DNA of 64,000 bases from Sweltsa coloradensis (GCA_024449915.1 JAMZAV010000640.1:310001-374000); one strand, 5' to 3'. Shown: positions 34,933-45,639, counted from the stretch's first letter. The notes: generated from the sequence alone by a model not told the origin. Numbers and translations are program-made.

Positions 34933-35566
34933 TACCGTATCGGACCGAATATAGCGCGATGTTTTTTTCCGAAAATACGATCTCAAAAACAGCACTTGCG
35001 TTATTTCCGCACGCTTGCATTTGAAATAGCGCCTGAACATAGGCCACCCGCAATACAACTCTCGCGCATCGCCCCGCCTACCTACTCCCTGCCAGCCGAT
35101 CCCATGGCGTGAGGCGGGCGGGTGACGTTATCACGGGCTCCACAGAAAAAGACCGCGGCAATATCGCCGCGTATCACGGTTCGCGGGTTCCGCGGAAAAT
35201 AACCACCAAAATAACTGTGCATACAATTAAAAAAAATTTCTTGGGAATCGATCCCGAATCGGTTCTAAGTCACAATGATCGATTTGTAATCCCTAAATCA
35301 GACTGGTGAACTGTGGTTAGCCTATGTGAGCTTGTGCTTGGCCCTACCCTGTTAAAAAACATACGACTAGGCCCTAAAATTGTTCAAAATATTTTGTTGT
35401 AAGAGTGAAACTTTAAGCTATTCATTCATTGCATTGTAAATAAAACATGTGTCTTGTAGGCCTACATTTTAATTTTCTTTGATTTTTTCTTTTTTCTTGA
35501 AATGATGCCAAAAAATTGGAGGTCGTGTTATATTTGAGATCGTGCTATATTCGGTCCAATACGGTA
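34933..35566. mobile_element. Tc1/mariner-pogo-like MITE with TA ends
   Basis: Ends TACCGTATCGGACCGAATA and the complement of TACCGTATTGGACCGAATAT are inverted for about 28 bases, bordered by TA. Subterminal 'tagcgcgat'/'atcgtgcta' continues the pairing. Small frames inside (34804-35112, 35109-35309) show nothing recognisable. TA targeting and this terminus type fit pogo/Tigger-like non-autonomous elements. Confidence 0.6.
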
Positions 35567-35805
35567 ATATAAAAATCTTCTTCGTTTTCAAATTATTCTC
35601 TTTGGAATAAAGTGCCCCAAAAATATCCAATACCTACATCCCGGTTGCTAAAAATGTTTTAAAAAACAAAATAAAAATCATTGTTATAATTTGGTAGGTA
35701 GGCTACCTATAGGAATTATTCGTCCTAATTCCTACTCACCTCCAAGAAAAACGAAGTTAAAAAAAAAAAAAATCAAATATGGAATTGCTCAAAAGTCCTA
35801 CTTAC

Positions 35806-37215
35806 AAATGAAATCATCGTCCTGGGGAACCTCTGCCTCATGGTAGCTTTTACGCAAATCACTGCGTCTAGGGTAGGGTGAAACTTGTTCTGGAGTGTGA
35901 GAAGGTGTGGAATTCGTCTGATTTTTTGAAGGTTGGTCCAATGTAACACACACTGATGCCTTGTTTTAAACCGCAGACGCAACTTCTAATGTAGGGCAAG
36001 ATGTCGACTTCCTTCGAGTCTCATTGTAGCTCTTACGTGGTACACTGCGCCTAGGGTAACGCAAAACTTGTTCTGGAGTGTGAGAAAGTGTAGACTTCGT
36101 TTGATTTTTGGCAGGCCGCATGGCTGCCTTTTTACAGCTGCGAGTAATGGTTTGTAGGAAAGATGGAGACAATACTGATGTTAATACAGACGTTTGCCTC
36201 TTGGCACCAATTTGGACAAGATTCAAATCAAGTCTAGGAGGTTGGTCCAATGTATCACACACTGATGCCTTGCTTTGAATCGCAGACCGTGTCAAGTCAT
36301 TGGATCTATTTGGTGGAAGATCCATTGGCGAGAATATTTCAAAGCAAGCAGGTTGGTTCAATAAATCGGATCTATCTGGTGGCAGATCCAATGACGAGAA
36401 TATTTCAAGGCGTGAAAATTGGTCCGATGTATCACTCACTGGCGCTTTGTTTTGAATCGCAGACTGTGTCAAGTCATCGGATCTATCTGGTGAAAGATCC
36501 ATTGGCGAGAATATTTCAAGACTATGTTGGTCCAATGTGTCACGCACTGAATCGTTTTGAAATGCAGACTGTGTCAAGTCATCGGATAAATCAGCTGGAA
36601 GATCGGTTGTCAAGATTGCAAGATGTGCAGAAAATATTTCATAAAGCATCTTCACTTGTGGGCTTTTCAATATATATTCCACATATCTCTCAAGTATCGC
36701 CTCAACTTCGGCTATGCAAATGCTGACTGCATTATGCCTGAGGTTTGGACGTGTGTCCATACTTTGCACAAGTCCACTGCACACTGAATCCTTAGCAAGA
36801 ACAGCCCAAAGCATATCAAGTATGTTTTCCTTCTGCAGATCAACACAGGTAACTTCCGTATTCGTACCATTTGTCATGGAAGTTAAGCCTCTTTTTCTAT
36901 TCTGATCTTTCGTACAAAATTGGTCCTGCGATTTGAATTGTCTGTGAGCTGATTCCGGCTCGAAGCCTAAGATAGTTGGCTTGTAGTAGATATCAACCAC
37001 ACGACCAGGTGACATGTTCTCTTTGTCAGGCAGAGTGACTGTAATCCCTTTCTTCTTTGACCGGACACCAGCTGATTTTTTAATGGAGGTTGAGCGTTTA
37101 TTATCTTCTTTGCCATTTGTTGAGTCAATTACTTCCTGGTCTTGCCCTAGTAATGACACCTCTTTATGAATTTTCTTGGACAAAACTGGTGCCATCATTG
37201 TAACTGAAATTAGCC
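35806..37215 (-). CDS. PRDM9-like gene: large exon with duplicated SSXRD, interrupted by TAA
   Basis: An acceptor (TTTTGTTACAG) precedes 37215 and a GTAAGT donor follows 35806. It enters in phase 1 and leaves in phase 1, as in vertebrate PRDM9 before the zinc-knuckle exon. The frame starts GLISVTMMAPVLSKK. It has a basic segment, then a repeat region (LEIFSPMDLSPDRSDDLTQS type, about four copies), then a partial SSXRD-like copy (YPRRSVPRKSYNETRRKS). After an in-frame TAA at 35966-35968 the same frame continues into a complete SSXRD (YPRRSDLRKSYHEAEVPQDD plus DFI). The TAA lies where sister repeats read AIQNKA (CAA Gln), so it looks like one C-to-T change. Unless spliced out or read through, the product stops before SSXRD and SET. 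Confidence 0.8.
36250..36610 (-). repeat. Coding tandem repeat in the SSXRD exon
   Basis: Roughly 33-38-codon units with the core D(L/F)PPDRSDDLTQSAIQNKA and LEIFSPMDL are repeated about four times. Unit length varies through small in-frame deletions. The phrase 'tattcaagacaagttggttc'-like differs between units, so the array is older than the 54-bp repeat in the last exon. Confidence 0.65.
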
Positions 37216-37514
37216 CTGTAACAAAAAAATACAAGAAATTACATTCAAGAATAGAGAAACAGTGAAACACACAAGATGACATGGATAATGCTATTTTTTT
37301 TAAATTTACTGGTGCCAGATCAGATTTTAAATCATTTTGCCATTTAAATCCAATTTTTATTGACATGATTAGGCTACACTTTTTCAGAGACAACTTTGCA
37401 TGAAGAGTAAAGACACTCACAACAGTTTGCATTTGTAGCTCCAAAATTAAGTAGGCCTACACTTGATTTAATTTAAAGCATGTTTTTATTTAAATAAAAA
37501 ACTTCCTAATGTAC

Positions 37515-37579
37515 CTTTGATTGTCTCCATCAATTCTTCAAGAGTTGTGATTTCATTGTCAGTAACTTCACGATTAGTG
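37515..37579 (-). CDS. PRDM9-like gene: 65-bp internal exon
   Basis: The acceptor ATTCTTTTCAG precedes 37579 and a GTACAT donor follows 37515. It encodes TNREVTDNEITTLEELMETI plus K, an acidic, probably helical segment. Entry phase 2 and exit phase 1 fit exactly with 40153-40238 upstream and 35806-37215 downstream. No known domain by itself. It belongs to the linker before SSXRD. Confidence 0.7.
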
Positions 37580-37739
37580 CTGAAAAGAATAAATAAAATT
37601 TTTTTAAACGTGTTGCTGAATTGCAGAAATGTAGACCTCACACGAAAAAACTTACTAGACCTCAGGGCAGACAGCTCTGCCAACATTGTTATACCACAAC
37701 TTTTTACAACTTTTAAAATGAACCTATGTGAATAATGAC

Positions 37740-39060
37740 ATACCATTGAATTGAATTCTATACACTGCTGGCATATTCGAACTCGGAGATGAAAACATGG
37801 CCTAGATTAATTTTTAGAGCCATTTAACTTATGAAAAATTTGTATGGTAGTTAGATAGGCCTACTAGATAGGTAGTCTTTATTTTTGTTGTACAATATAC
37901 AATGTTGTACAATGAATTACAGATGAACCACAAGGACAAAACAAAAAAATGGTGAGGTTCGACTTAACCAGTTGTAGGCCTGAACAACTAAAAAAAAAAA
38001 AACACTTAAAAATATCTTAAAAACTAACAACACAAATTTCAAGGTACCTAAGCTAATTAAAATTTGAACACAGTTTTTAAAGTAAATTTTAAATACACAA
38101 ATAGGCCTAATTAGTTAAATCAAGAAATAAGTAAACATGCAATTATATATATAAATTTATTGATATTTAGTTCAATCAATCAATGCATTTCACCCTCACC
38201 AAAAAACCATATTTTTCATGTAAATTTATAGATAACTTAAATTTACTTATCTAGGTAGGCTAAATACATATATATAACAAAAAAAAATTCATACATATAA
38301 ATAAAAATAAAAAATGTCATTTCAAGTGAGGGGCAAATGAATTAGACAAAATTTTGCAAAAGTAAAAAGAAAAGGGATTTTTTTGGTGAAATCGAATCAA
38401 TCATAGGCCACATTAAATATCATTGGTTAAAAAAAAAAAAAAAAAAAATGGACTCAAATTTGACAATAACATTGCATTTTATTTTTTCCATTTTTAATTT
38501 TTTTTCATATGGAAAAAAAACAAAAATTTGCGCAAATTTTAACTCTTGAAACATTAAGTGGTCATCAAAAAGGTTCAAACATTAATTCCTGACGAATATT
38601 AGGTTCCAAAATTTGAAACCTGGCAAACACAAGGTCTTTAATGATGGGGTCCAGACACAGGGTGTTAGTAATGCTTCTCAGAAACAGGTGGGTAACCAAG
38701 GGTTAAATGTCAAGAACAGAAAAGTCGTTCAGTCAATTGATAAGACAGTGAGAGACAGAGAGAACAAATATGACTAGTCAGTTGTATCGTGTTGATTGAT
38801 TGGATATTGCTTAACGTCTCATATTTATGCAACTTGGCTAATCGAGACGAAGGGAGGGACGTAAGGGATGACGCGGGGGGACAAGGGGTGTGACAGGCCT
38901 GTGCTGGTCAGAACCAGCCCCAAGCGTATGGGGAGGGCAGGGGTTCCCCCACGTCGTGGTCGTCTCCGTCTGTGTCATCATCCGTCCGTGTTGTCATTGT
39001 CGTCGCCGTCAGAGGTAGTCAAAGGGAAGGGGAAAGTTCCCCGACGACGACCCAGAGCTC
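37740..39060. other. Intronic AT-rich stretch, no gene
   Basis: Long A/T-rich intron sequence with homopolymer runs (for example around 38432). A GC-richer patch at about 38840-39060 contains 'ttgattgattggatattgc' and 'aacgtctcatatttatgc', reminiscent of a SINE, but I see no A/B boxes. No exon supported. Confidence 0.4.
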
Positions 39061-39147
39061 GCCATTAGTTTCAGGGAGAAAAACCCCTAATCACGGGCCA
39101 AACCACGAGAAGGTTGCGAGTTGGAATTTGATTGTATGTGTAGTTAA

Positions 39148-39721
39148 CTAGGAAGCTTCGCAAACGCTTTTTCAGGCGCGTTGTTGGATGAGCGTAATTG
39201 GTGCATTGAGCTGCCATATGATATGCAGATTTTCTGTTGTTCTGTGAAAAAATCATTACTAAGCTGAAGAAAAAAAAAAAAAATCGTAATTTAAAAAAAA
39301 ATAAAAACCGTAAAATTGCGATTTTCACGAGAAATATTTTTTCGATTAGGCCTACGCTCAAATTTCACATGAATATATTAATTCATAAAATCAAGGTTCT
39401 GTGAAAAATATCATTACAATAGGATAAAGCATGTAGGTCTCCTACGTCGAAGAAATTTCTAAAAAATAAATAAAAATCGTAAAATTGCGATTTTCATGAG
39501 AAATAATTTTTCGATTGCGCTAAAAAAACGTGGCAGTTCAAGTAGTTCAGAGATTTCGAAGGACTCCAGAAAATGTAATCTCAATTGGAGCATCGGTTTA
39601 GCCGGAATCGTGTTAACAAACACAAAAATACAAACAGAAAAGGAAAGAAAAAAATATATTCCCGATTTTTTTCTCCAGTGTAGTAGAATAGAATCTTCGC
39701 TTCGCTCGCTAGGCTCATCCA
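39148..39721 (+). repeat. Dispersed non-coding repeat, second full copy
   Basis: Starts 'aactaggaagcttcgcaaac' like 18991 and ends 'gctaggctcatcc'. It aligns with 18991-19684 along its length. At 39347-39354 it carries TAGGCCTA where the other copy reads an uninterrupted 'cgattgcgctc', one of the examples of the 6-bp insertion described in the findings. Confidence 0.55.
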
Positions 39722-39967
39722 AAAAAAGATCAAAATTCAATAAAAATTTAAATAAAAACAATTGCCAAGATATTGCATAATATTACTTATTTCACCTAAG
39801 CCTGAGCTCCCACTGTAGGCCTACATCCTTGATAGAAATACATTTTTTTAATATAAAATATGGTAAAATACAGTTTAAATAACAGATTAATTAACAAACC
39901 TTGTAAATTTACATGAGATTTTATTTTTTTTTAAAATGAAAATTCCCATCACTAGTTGTACCACATG

Positions 39968-40152
39968 GAAACCCCGATAGGCAGGTAATATACACATAGA
40001 AACCCCGACAGGCAGGTAATATACACATAGAAACCCCGATAGGCAGGTAATATACACATAGAAACCCCGATAGGCAGGTAATATACACATAGAAACCCCG
40101 ACAGGCAGGTAATATACACATAGAAACCCCGATAGGCAGGTAATATACACAC
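39968..40152. repeat. 31-bp minisatellite abutting a splice donor
   Basis: About six copies of a 31-bp unit ('aaaccccgataggcaggtaa' plus 'tatacacatag') run up to the donor of the exon at 40153-40238. The donor itself (GTGTGTATATTACC on the minus strand) overlaps the first unit's 'gtgtatattacctgcc'. Because 31 is not a multiple of 3, all frames read through it, which explains three overlapping minus-strand open frames here that are not genes. Confidence 0.85.
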
Positions 40153-40238
40153 CTCCGAGGGTCTTCGTTGGCGTTGAGCGCAAACACGTTCGCCTCGAGT
40201 GACACTGGCGTGGTCTCGGTGTACACCGCAACATTGGT
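40153..40238 (-). CDS. PRDM9-like gene: 86-bp internal exon
   Basis: The acceptor TTTCTACAG precedes 40238 and a GTGTGT donor follows 40153. It encodes TNVAVYTETTPVSLEANVFA then LNANEDPR. It enters in phase 0 and leaves in phase 2, consistent with 41582-41865 and 37515-37579. Local GC content is above its surroundings. No domain recognised. Assigned to the PRDM9-like gene only by order, strand and phase. Confidence 0.6.
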
Positions 40239-40274
40239 CTGTAGAAACAGAAACGAGAGTTTGGTATTGTCCAA

Positions 40275-41560
40275 ATTAAAAGTTACAGAACAAGTAGCCT
40301 ATAGAGTGCGAGCCAGATATTTTGCAAATACGTAGGCCTAGCCTACACGTTTTGTATAGGCTAAAATTTTTTACATAGGCCTTACAGTAGATACTAGAGA
40401 TGCATTTAACAATAAAATGAAAATATGGATAGTAAAAAAAAGGTGACTGCATTATCAAACAATAGGCTAATGTGTAGTTAGGAACAGTATAGTCTAAGGT
40501 CTATCCGCAAATTTAAGGCCGAACCTAGGACAAATTGCAACATAGCGAATTTGGTATCATTGGATTAAGGGGAAAAAAATAACCCATAAAGAATCCCCTA
40601 AAATCCCCATAGGGTGGATGGGTCTTATCATCCCCTAAATGAAAATGTAAAACAATTGTATTTTTGAAACCTAGTAACCATGGTCAAAGCTTATTTAAAG
40701 GTATTTCAAATAAAAAATATGTTAGGGCCTAGGCCCTAATTGTTTAAAATTAATTTTGTGTCCAGCAGAGGTCAATGAAATTCAAATTTTGTATTTTTTC
40801 AATATAATTTGGTAAATGTTTTTCAATTGGCACAATAATGATTAATGATGTTCACATTGTTGTTAATAATTAGTAAATAAGTCACACTTGATAAGGCATA
40901 AGTCAATCATGGCAGAAAAAGGTTATTTTTACAATTTGTAAGACCATAAACCTACCTATGAATATGTAGTCAAAAATCTGTTTGCTTAGGTTTAGGCGCA
41001 CAAAAATCAAGCTATGTAATAATATAATTCACCGATGGAGGTTTATCACGTACTACGCAACGAGACTATATTTTGGGACGTACAGGGTACCTGGATCAAA
41101 AACCACACTTTAAAATCCTTGTTGTAGGTTTTTCTCATGGATTTCCTTAAATATTCGACAAAATTTCAGGCTAAGCCCCATTAACCCTTGGATTTGTTAT
41201 TTCAATCAAATCCACACCCTTTAAGTTTAAGGCATTAAGGTTGTCTATGGAAAGATTTTATTTCACAAAACCTATTACCTAGGTGCCCGCTATAAGGGGG
41301 GAGTTACATATTTATGGCAAACATGCCTTTGTGCGTTGCGTTGAAGTGCACACAACGATTTGTCAATGCAGAAAACCTAATCTAAACCCTAATCGTGTTG
41401 TTTATTTAGTTCTACAGTAAGAAAACCAGCTAAATTAGTCCAACATCACTTGAACATCTAGTATGTCCTCTATCCACGTACCGTAAGTATATAGGCCTAG
41501 TATCTACCGGTGAACAAAACGGGAAGAAATTGTTCTGGGGTTGGTTCAAATTGAACAACA
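40275..41560. other. Intron sequence, no gene seen
   Basis: AT-rich intron with several TAGGCCTA and TAGGGCCTA motifs. No exon, RNA gene or element end pair could be supported. Confidence 0.4.
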
Positions 41561-41581
41561 CCTGACTGAGTTGGCAATTAC

Positions 41582-41865
41582 CTTGAAAGGAGATGTGACG
41601 TTGGTTGGTGATTGAGATGATGCATCGCAGGTGGATGTGCGGCGATTGGCAGGAGACATTCTCGCCTTGAGACGAGATGCGACGTTGGTTGGTGATTGAG
41701 ATGGTGCATCGCAGGTGGATGAGCGGCATTTGGCAGGAGACATTCTCGCCTTGAGAGGAGGACCTGCATCTTCTTCTGGCTCTTCTGTGAGGTTCGCAAG
41801 CTTGAGTACAAAGCCAAGTACTTCCTTCCTGGTGAAACGGTCTGTAGATACATTCTTAGGCCTAC
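41582..41865 (-). CDS. PRDM9-like gene: upstream linker exon with an 84-bp repeat
   Basis: A donor GTAATT follows 41582 (phase 0). The acceptor is either TTAG before 41865 or the next AG before 41861. A TAGGCCTA at 41857-41864 overlaps this junction and creates the choice. The frame has PKNVSTDRFTRKEVLGFVLK and an acidic stretch, then two tandem 28-residue units (KARMSPAKCRSSTCDAPSQS type). No KRAB signature is visible. The exon belongs to the gene by matching phase with 40153-40238. Confidence 0.6.
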
Positions 41866-41959
41866 CTAAGGGAAAACATCACATTGGAAAAAAATGAGCA
41901 AAACATCAAGATTAGAATATAGGGCCTAGGCCGTGGCGTAAATGAGGGTATACAGTGTA

Positions 41960-41996
41960 TATATGCAGAAATAAATAATAATAATAATAATAGGCC

Positions 41997-42027
<31 letters not shown>

Positions 42028-42032
42028 ATATG
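41960..42032. repeat. (AAT)n microsatellite interrupted by TAGGCCTA
   Basis: A clean (AAT)n/(ATA)n tract is interrupted once, at 41993-42000, by GGCCTA so that TA becomes TAGGCCTA, with the same triplet repeat resuming on the other side. Confidence 0.85.
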
Positions 42033-42034
42033 GT

Positions 42035-42265
42035 TTTTTTTTTTAAGCATAAGCCCGCTTTAAGGACATAGTTATTGATTGATAGCAGTTGTCGAAAAAG
42101 TTGCCCGACTGGTTCACAACAAATAGGCAGTTTCCTAAAGGTTTGTTCTGTGGTCCCGGTAGCTTAATTGGTAGAGCTATGGCACGTTAAGCCGGAGGTT
42201 CTGGGTTTCGAACCCCAGTCGGGGCAAACTTTTTCGACAACTGCTATCAATCAATAATAATAATA
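42035..42265 (+). repeat. Palindrome-bounded tRNA-like element (uninterrupted copy)
   Basis: A tRNA-like unit at about 42154-42226 has A box TAGCTTAATTGG, a GTT (Asn-like) or TAA anticodon region, and a T arm GGTTTCGAACCCC. It is flanked by inverted arms 'ttgatagcagttgtcgaaaa' and 'ttttcgacaactgctatcaa'. The inner part of the left arm ('gcccgact') pairs with the tRNA 3' end ('agtcggggc'). An extra T in the T loop argues against a functional tRNA. A second copy is at 50834-51085. Likely a SINE/foldback element carrying pol III boxes. Confidence 0.65.
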
Positions 42266-42369
42266 ATAATAATCAAACACCCGGTTCCAACATAAGTCAG
42301 GTTGGGGGTGACGTATCACCAGTTTCTCGGGCTGTGGACTTTCAGTGCTTGCTAGCCAGGCTCAATAAA

Positions 42370-43680
42370 TAATATATAAATAAAAAAACGTGTTTAGCTA
42401 GTTTACCCACTCAATCATGTACCCGGTAACTGATTTTCAGTGGGGGACATTAAACAATTCAATTCAATTTTTTCAATTTTAAATCCATTTTATTCTCAGT
42501 TGTTACAGTTACACAATATTACAGAACATTGAATAAAATACTGGTGTTTTGGATTACATTAAAAATATACCTAGGCTTACTTCTAGTTAGTGTGAGAAAA
42601 CCCGCTTAAGAATGAATTCTTGTGCGCGGGCTGACATTTTTCTAAATTGGTAAATAATTGAGAAAAGATGGTTACCTAGTTAGGCCTATATGCTAACATT
42701 TCAGGCTGAGGGCCAAAACTTATGTCCGAAATAATATAATAAACATGTTACAATAGTAAATATTAAATGTTAACTAAAGGTAAAGGCTAGGCCTTTAATA
42801 GGCTACAATAATCTAATCGAATCTAATAATATTTAATGACTTCCGTTTGCCGGTCACATTTTATTAAGATGTATTGTAGAGCGCAAAAATAAAAGATATA
42901 GCCAAAAGCCTATAGGCCCTATCTGAATGTTACTTATAACAAACATGTTACATTTTTAGATATTAAATACTAAAACTAAGAATTAAAGAATAACCAAAGC
43001 GACCAAGCCAACCCTGTAGACCCCGACGCATGTACAACAAGTGAGCAATAACCAACTAAAGGCCGATATTTTTTTATTACCGGTATTGAATATAGGCCTA
43101 GCTATCAGTGGTATGGACAGTGCGACCAACGAATCAACGCCACAATCAACAAGGCCGATTCAGAACAACTTTGTAGTAGGCATACAACTTTATTTTTAAC
43201 CAAAGCTCTGCCTTTACATTAGGCCTATGGTTGCCTTAAGACACAGAATAACACTAATTTAAATTAATTTACAATTAGGTATAGGCTTAGGCCTACACAT
43301 TACATTTAACACTAAGTAAAATTGGTTAGGCTACAGATTATATAAAAAAATGAAATGAAGTGTAAAGTATGATTTGTGAAGTATATCTAAAAAAAATGAT
43401 TTATGCCTGTTACTTCTTGCTTTGGCGGTATAGGCCTAGGTGATTCTAAAAATCAAAATAGATTTTCAAAATATTTGTGCCTCGTTACTAGGACGGCTCT
43501 CCAAAGCCACCGTTTACTAATTTCTAATGGACTTAAGTCGAAATCAGAAGTTTAAAAACTTCTGCCTGTAGCAGGAATCGAACCCTGCCAGATCTTTTGC
43601 ATTGAAAGCAGAGGCGCTAACCACAAGACGAACGAGTCAGCCACACAAATAAGTATATACCCTCTAGGGCCGGCCTATAG
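42370..43680 (-). repeat. tRNA-derived SINE copy, interrupted
   Basis: The tail piece at about 42400-42452 ('tttacccactcaatcatgta', 'actgattttcagtggg') and the body from 42995 ('gcgaccaagccaaccctg') to the tRNA-like head near 43560-43650 ('caggaatcgaaccctg') belong to one SINE. About 540 bp of unrelated sequence separates them, and a second interruption lies at about 43185-43480. At 43093-43100 the copy has TAGGCCTA where 19836 reads 'atatagaatcagtgg'. Confidence 0.6.
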
Positions 43681-43854
43681 CCTACATAATTTTTTTTAGA
43701 GTATGGGGTACGCAACGCTGAAACTCTGTATATATCTCTTGGAACAAATGAGAGAATTCAATGTCAAGTCACAGAACATAATAGCACCACTCGAGTAGAA
43801 TTTCTTGCTTGCGGGTTACCTACTCTCAATGTGATCAGGGCGTAGAACTTTTTA

Positions 43855-43884
43855 AAATTTGGGGGGGGGGGGGGGGGGGGGGGG
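43855..43884 (+). repeat. Long poly-G tract
   Basis: An uninterrupted run of about 24 G within sequence similar to other poly-G loci in the window. The flanking frames are artefacts of the run. Such tracts are candidates for G-quadruplexes and for assembly length errors. Confidence 0.9.
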
Positions 43885-44160
43885 AAATCCATTAAAAATT
43901 TTGTGGGCGGTAGCCATACAACAGTTATTTTGGCATGTTTTAACTGCACTTGTACTCTGTAAACAATGTTTTATTGCAACTATCTGCAATCTAAAAACTC
44001 AAAAAATGAACGTGAAGTGGCCCATTTTAGCAAATTTCAACCTAATTTTTTATGTTATGACAAAGCAAACAGGCAAACATATTCGTTTTACCAAGGTGAC
44101 TGTCGAATTGTAAAAATGTAAGTGCATATTTACTACAGAAATTCTGAGATTGATATTTAA

Positions 44161-44740
44161 GAGGGTATGCTGAGCTTGGCCCAACTCAAATGCGCGCAAA
44201 CAGGTGTTGATGATTTCTGCTGAACGGTTGGTAATATCATTACCAAATTTTGAATGGATGTTAATGAAGTACTTTTATATTGATATCCGTAACTGGTTGC
44301 ACAAAATAAGCCTTAAAGATCCATTGCGAGACATAAGTCCAAAACGTGAAAAATGGGAAATCCAAAACATGGATTACAGTTCTGGAAATTCCCACCAAAC
44401 CGTTTATCTTACGATAAAACCAAATTGACCTGCCCGTTCACATGGATTTATACGTTGTTATCCATTATGCAAATTTGAGTTAAAAAATCCGTAACACTTG
44501 GAATAAATTCCCGAAGTTGACCAAAATTGAGTTTTAAAAATTTTTGGGGATTGATTACACTAAATTTTAATTCAAAATCAAAAAATTAATTTAGAATACG
44601 CATAATGGAATAACATAGATTGAGTCTTTATAAACTTTAGTGGGGTGAAATTTGATAATGGTGGTATAAACGTTTTTTTTCCCGAAAAAATCCAGAAAAC
44701 TGAGCGTTAAATGCCTCCGTTCTAGGCCTCACATACCCTC
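44161..44740. mobile_element. TTAA-flanked MITE, piggyBac-like
   Basis: Flanked by TTAA at 44157-44160 and 44741-44744, with ends GAGGGTATGCTGAG...CTCACATACCCTC. 580 bp, AT-rich. A 74-codon plus-strand frame inside has no recognisable domain. Ends differ from the CCCCTTAGC and CCCATCTGC groups, so it is a separate family. Confidence 0.65.
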
Positions 44741-44825
44741 TTAACCACATTAGTTTGCCCCCCCCCCCCTGCCCTACCCCTGAATGTGGGTTTTTGAGAA
44801 TTGCTACATGACATGGCTATTACTA

Positions 44826-45332
44826 GGAAAACGCTTTAAAGTCCCGCCGCGTTTGATGGATGAGCTTTTAAAGTTTTAGTTTGCGTGGATATTAGAATAA
44901 AATTGCCCAATGGCACGAAATATCGCACAAATTATAAAAAACTTATATTAAAAGCTATATTTCTTTTATTCTGGCTAATTTTCAAATTTTTTCTTTCAGA
45001 AAACAATAACATCACATTACCTTAATGTCCATTAAATATTAACGTTTTTAGCCCCACCCGTTTTTGGGCAAATCGGCCCAAATGTCACGAAAATATCGCA
45101 CTAAAAATCGAAAAAATCGTAAAAGTACGATATTCTGAGAAATATTCTTCGATTGTACCCAAAAAAGGAGCAAGTCTAAATTCAGGAATTTTGAAGGTCC
45201 TGTCAAATTTTCATCAAGATCCCATATGCCGTTTGCCCGTAGAGAGCGACAAACAGACAGAAAAACAAACAAAAACACCGAGCTAAATTTTTTTGGGGTC
45301 GGTGAAATTGAAGTCTCCCGCTTCGCTCATCC
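44826..45332 (+). repeat. Dispersed repeat, complement of the 7022-7737 family
   Basis: Begins 'ctaggaaaacgctttaaag' then 'cgccgcgtttgatggatgag' and ends 'cttcgctcatcc'. The inside has 'ttcatcaagatcccatatgc' and 'gtagagagcgacaaacagac'. It matches 7022-7737 in the opposite orientation and is shorter by one internal module. Confidence 0.5.
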
Positions 45333-45639
45333 AAAAATGGGAACCTTCCGTTTTAGACCTGTAGCTGATGCACAGGTTTTATATTATCTTTCAGTGGTTT
45401 TAAGCACGGCCCTAAGAATAGGGGAGGGGCCGCCCTACGAGGATAAGACAAGTTAATTTGTTCAAAACAAGCACCCAAGTAGGCCTACCAGAAGAGGGAG
45501 CGAAGCTTAAAAAGTTTCTCACTTTTGGTATTATTCGAGGCAATTAGCCTAGTATGCCTAATTGATTGCTAACCACAATTTCAGTATTGTAGTACAATTA
45601 TGTCTGGGATATCTGAAAATGATAAAAGTAAATTACAGT

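Noticed and set aside
36250..36726. 158-codon plus-strand frame
   Set aside because: Antisense shadow of the repetitive coding exon of the PRDM9-like gene.
39968..40152. Possible CRISPR array (regular 31-bp repeats)
   Set aside because: Units are contiguous without unique spacers and the window is clearly animal DNA, so it is a minisatellite.
39887..40274. Three overlapping minus-strand frames of 66-117 codons
   Set aside because: They are read-throughs of the 31-bp minisatellite, which is open in all frames; only the 86-bp exon at 40153-40238 has splice and phase support.
42154..42226. Functional tRNA-Asn gene
   Set aside because: The T loop has an extra base, the anticodon arm pairs poorly, and the unit is part of a repeated palindromic element; treated as tRNA-derived.
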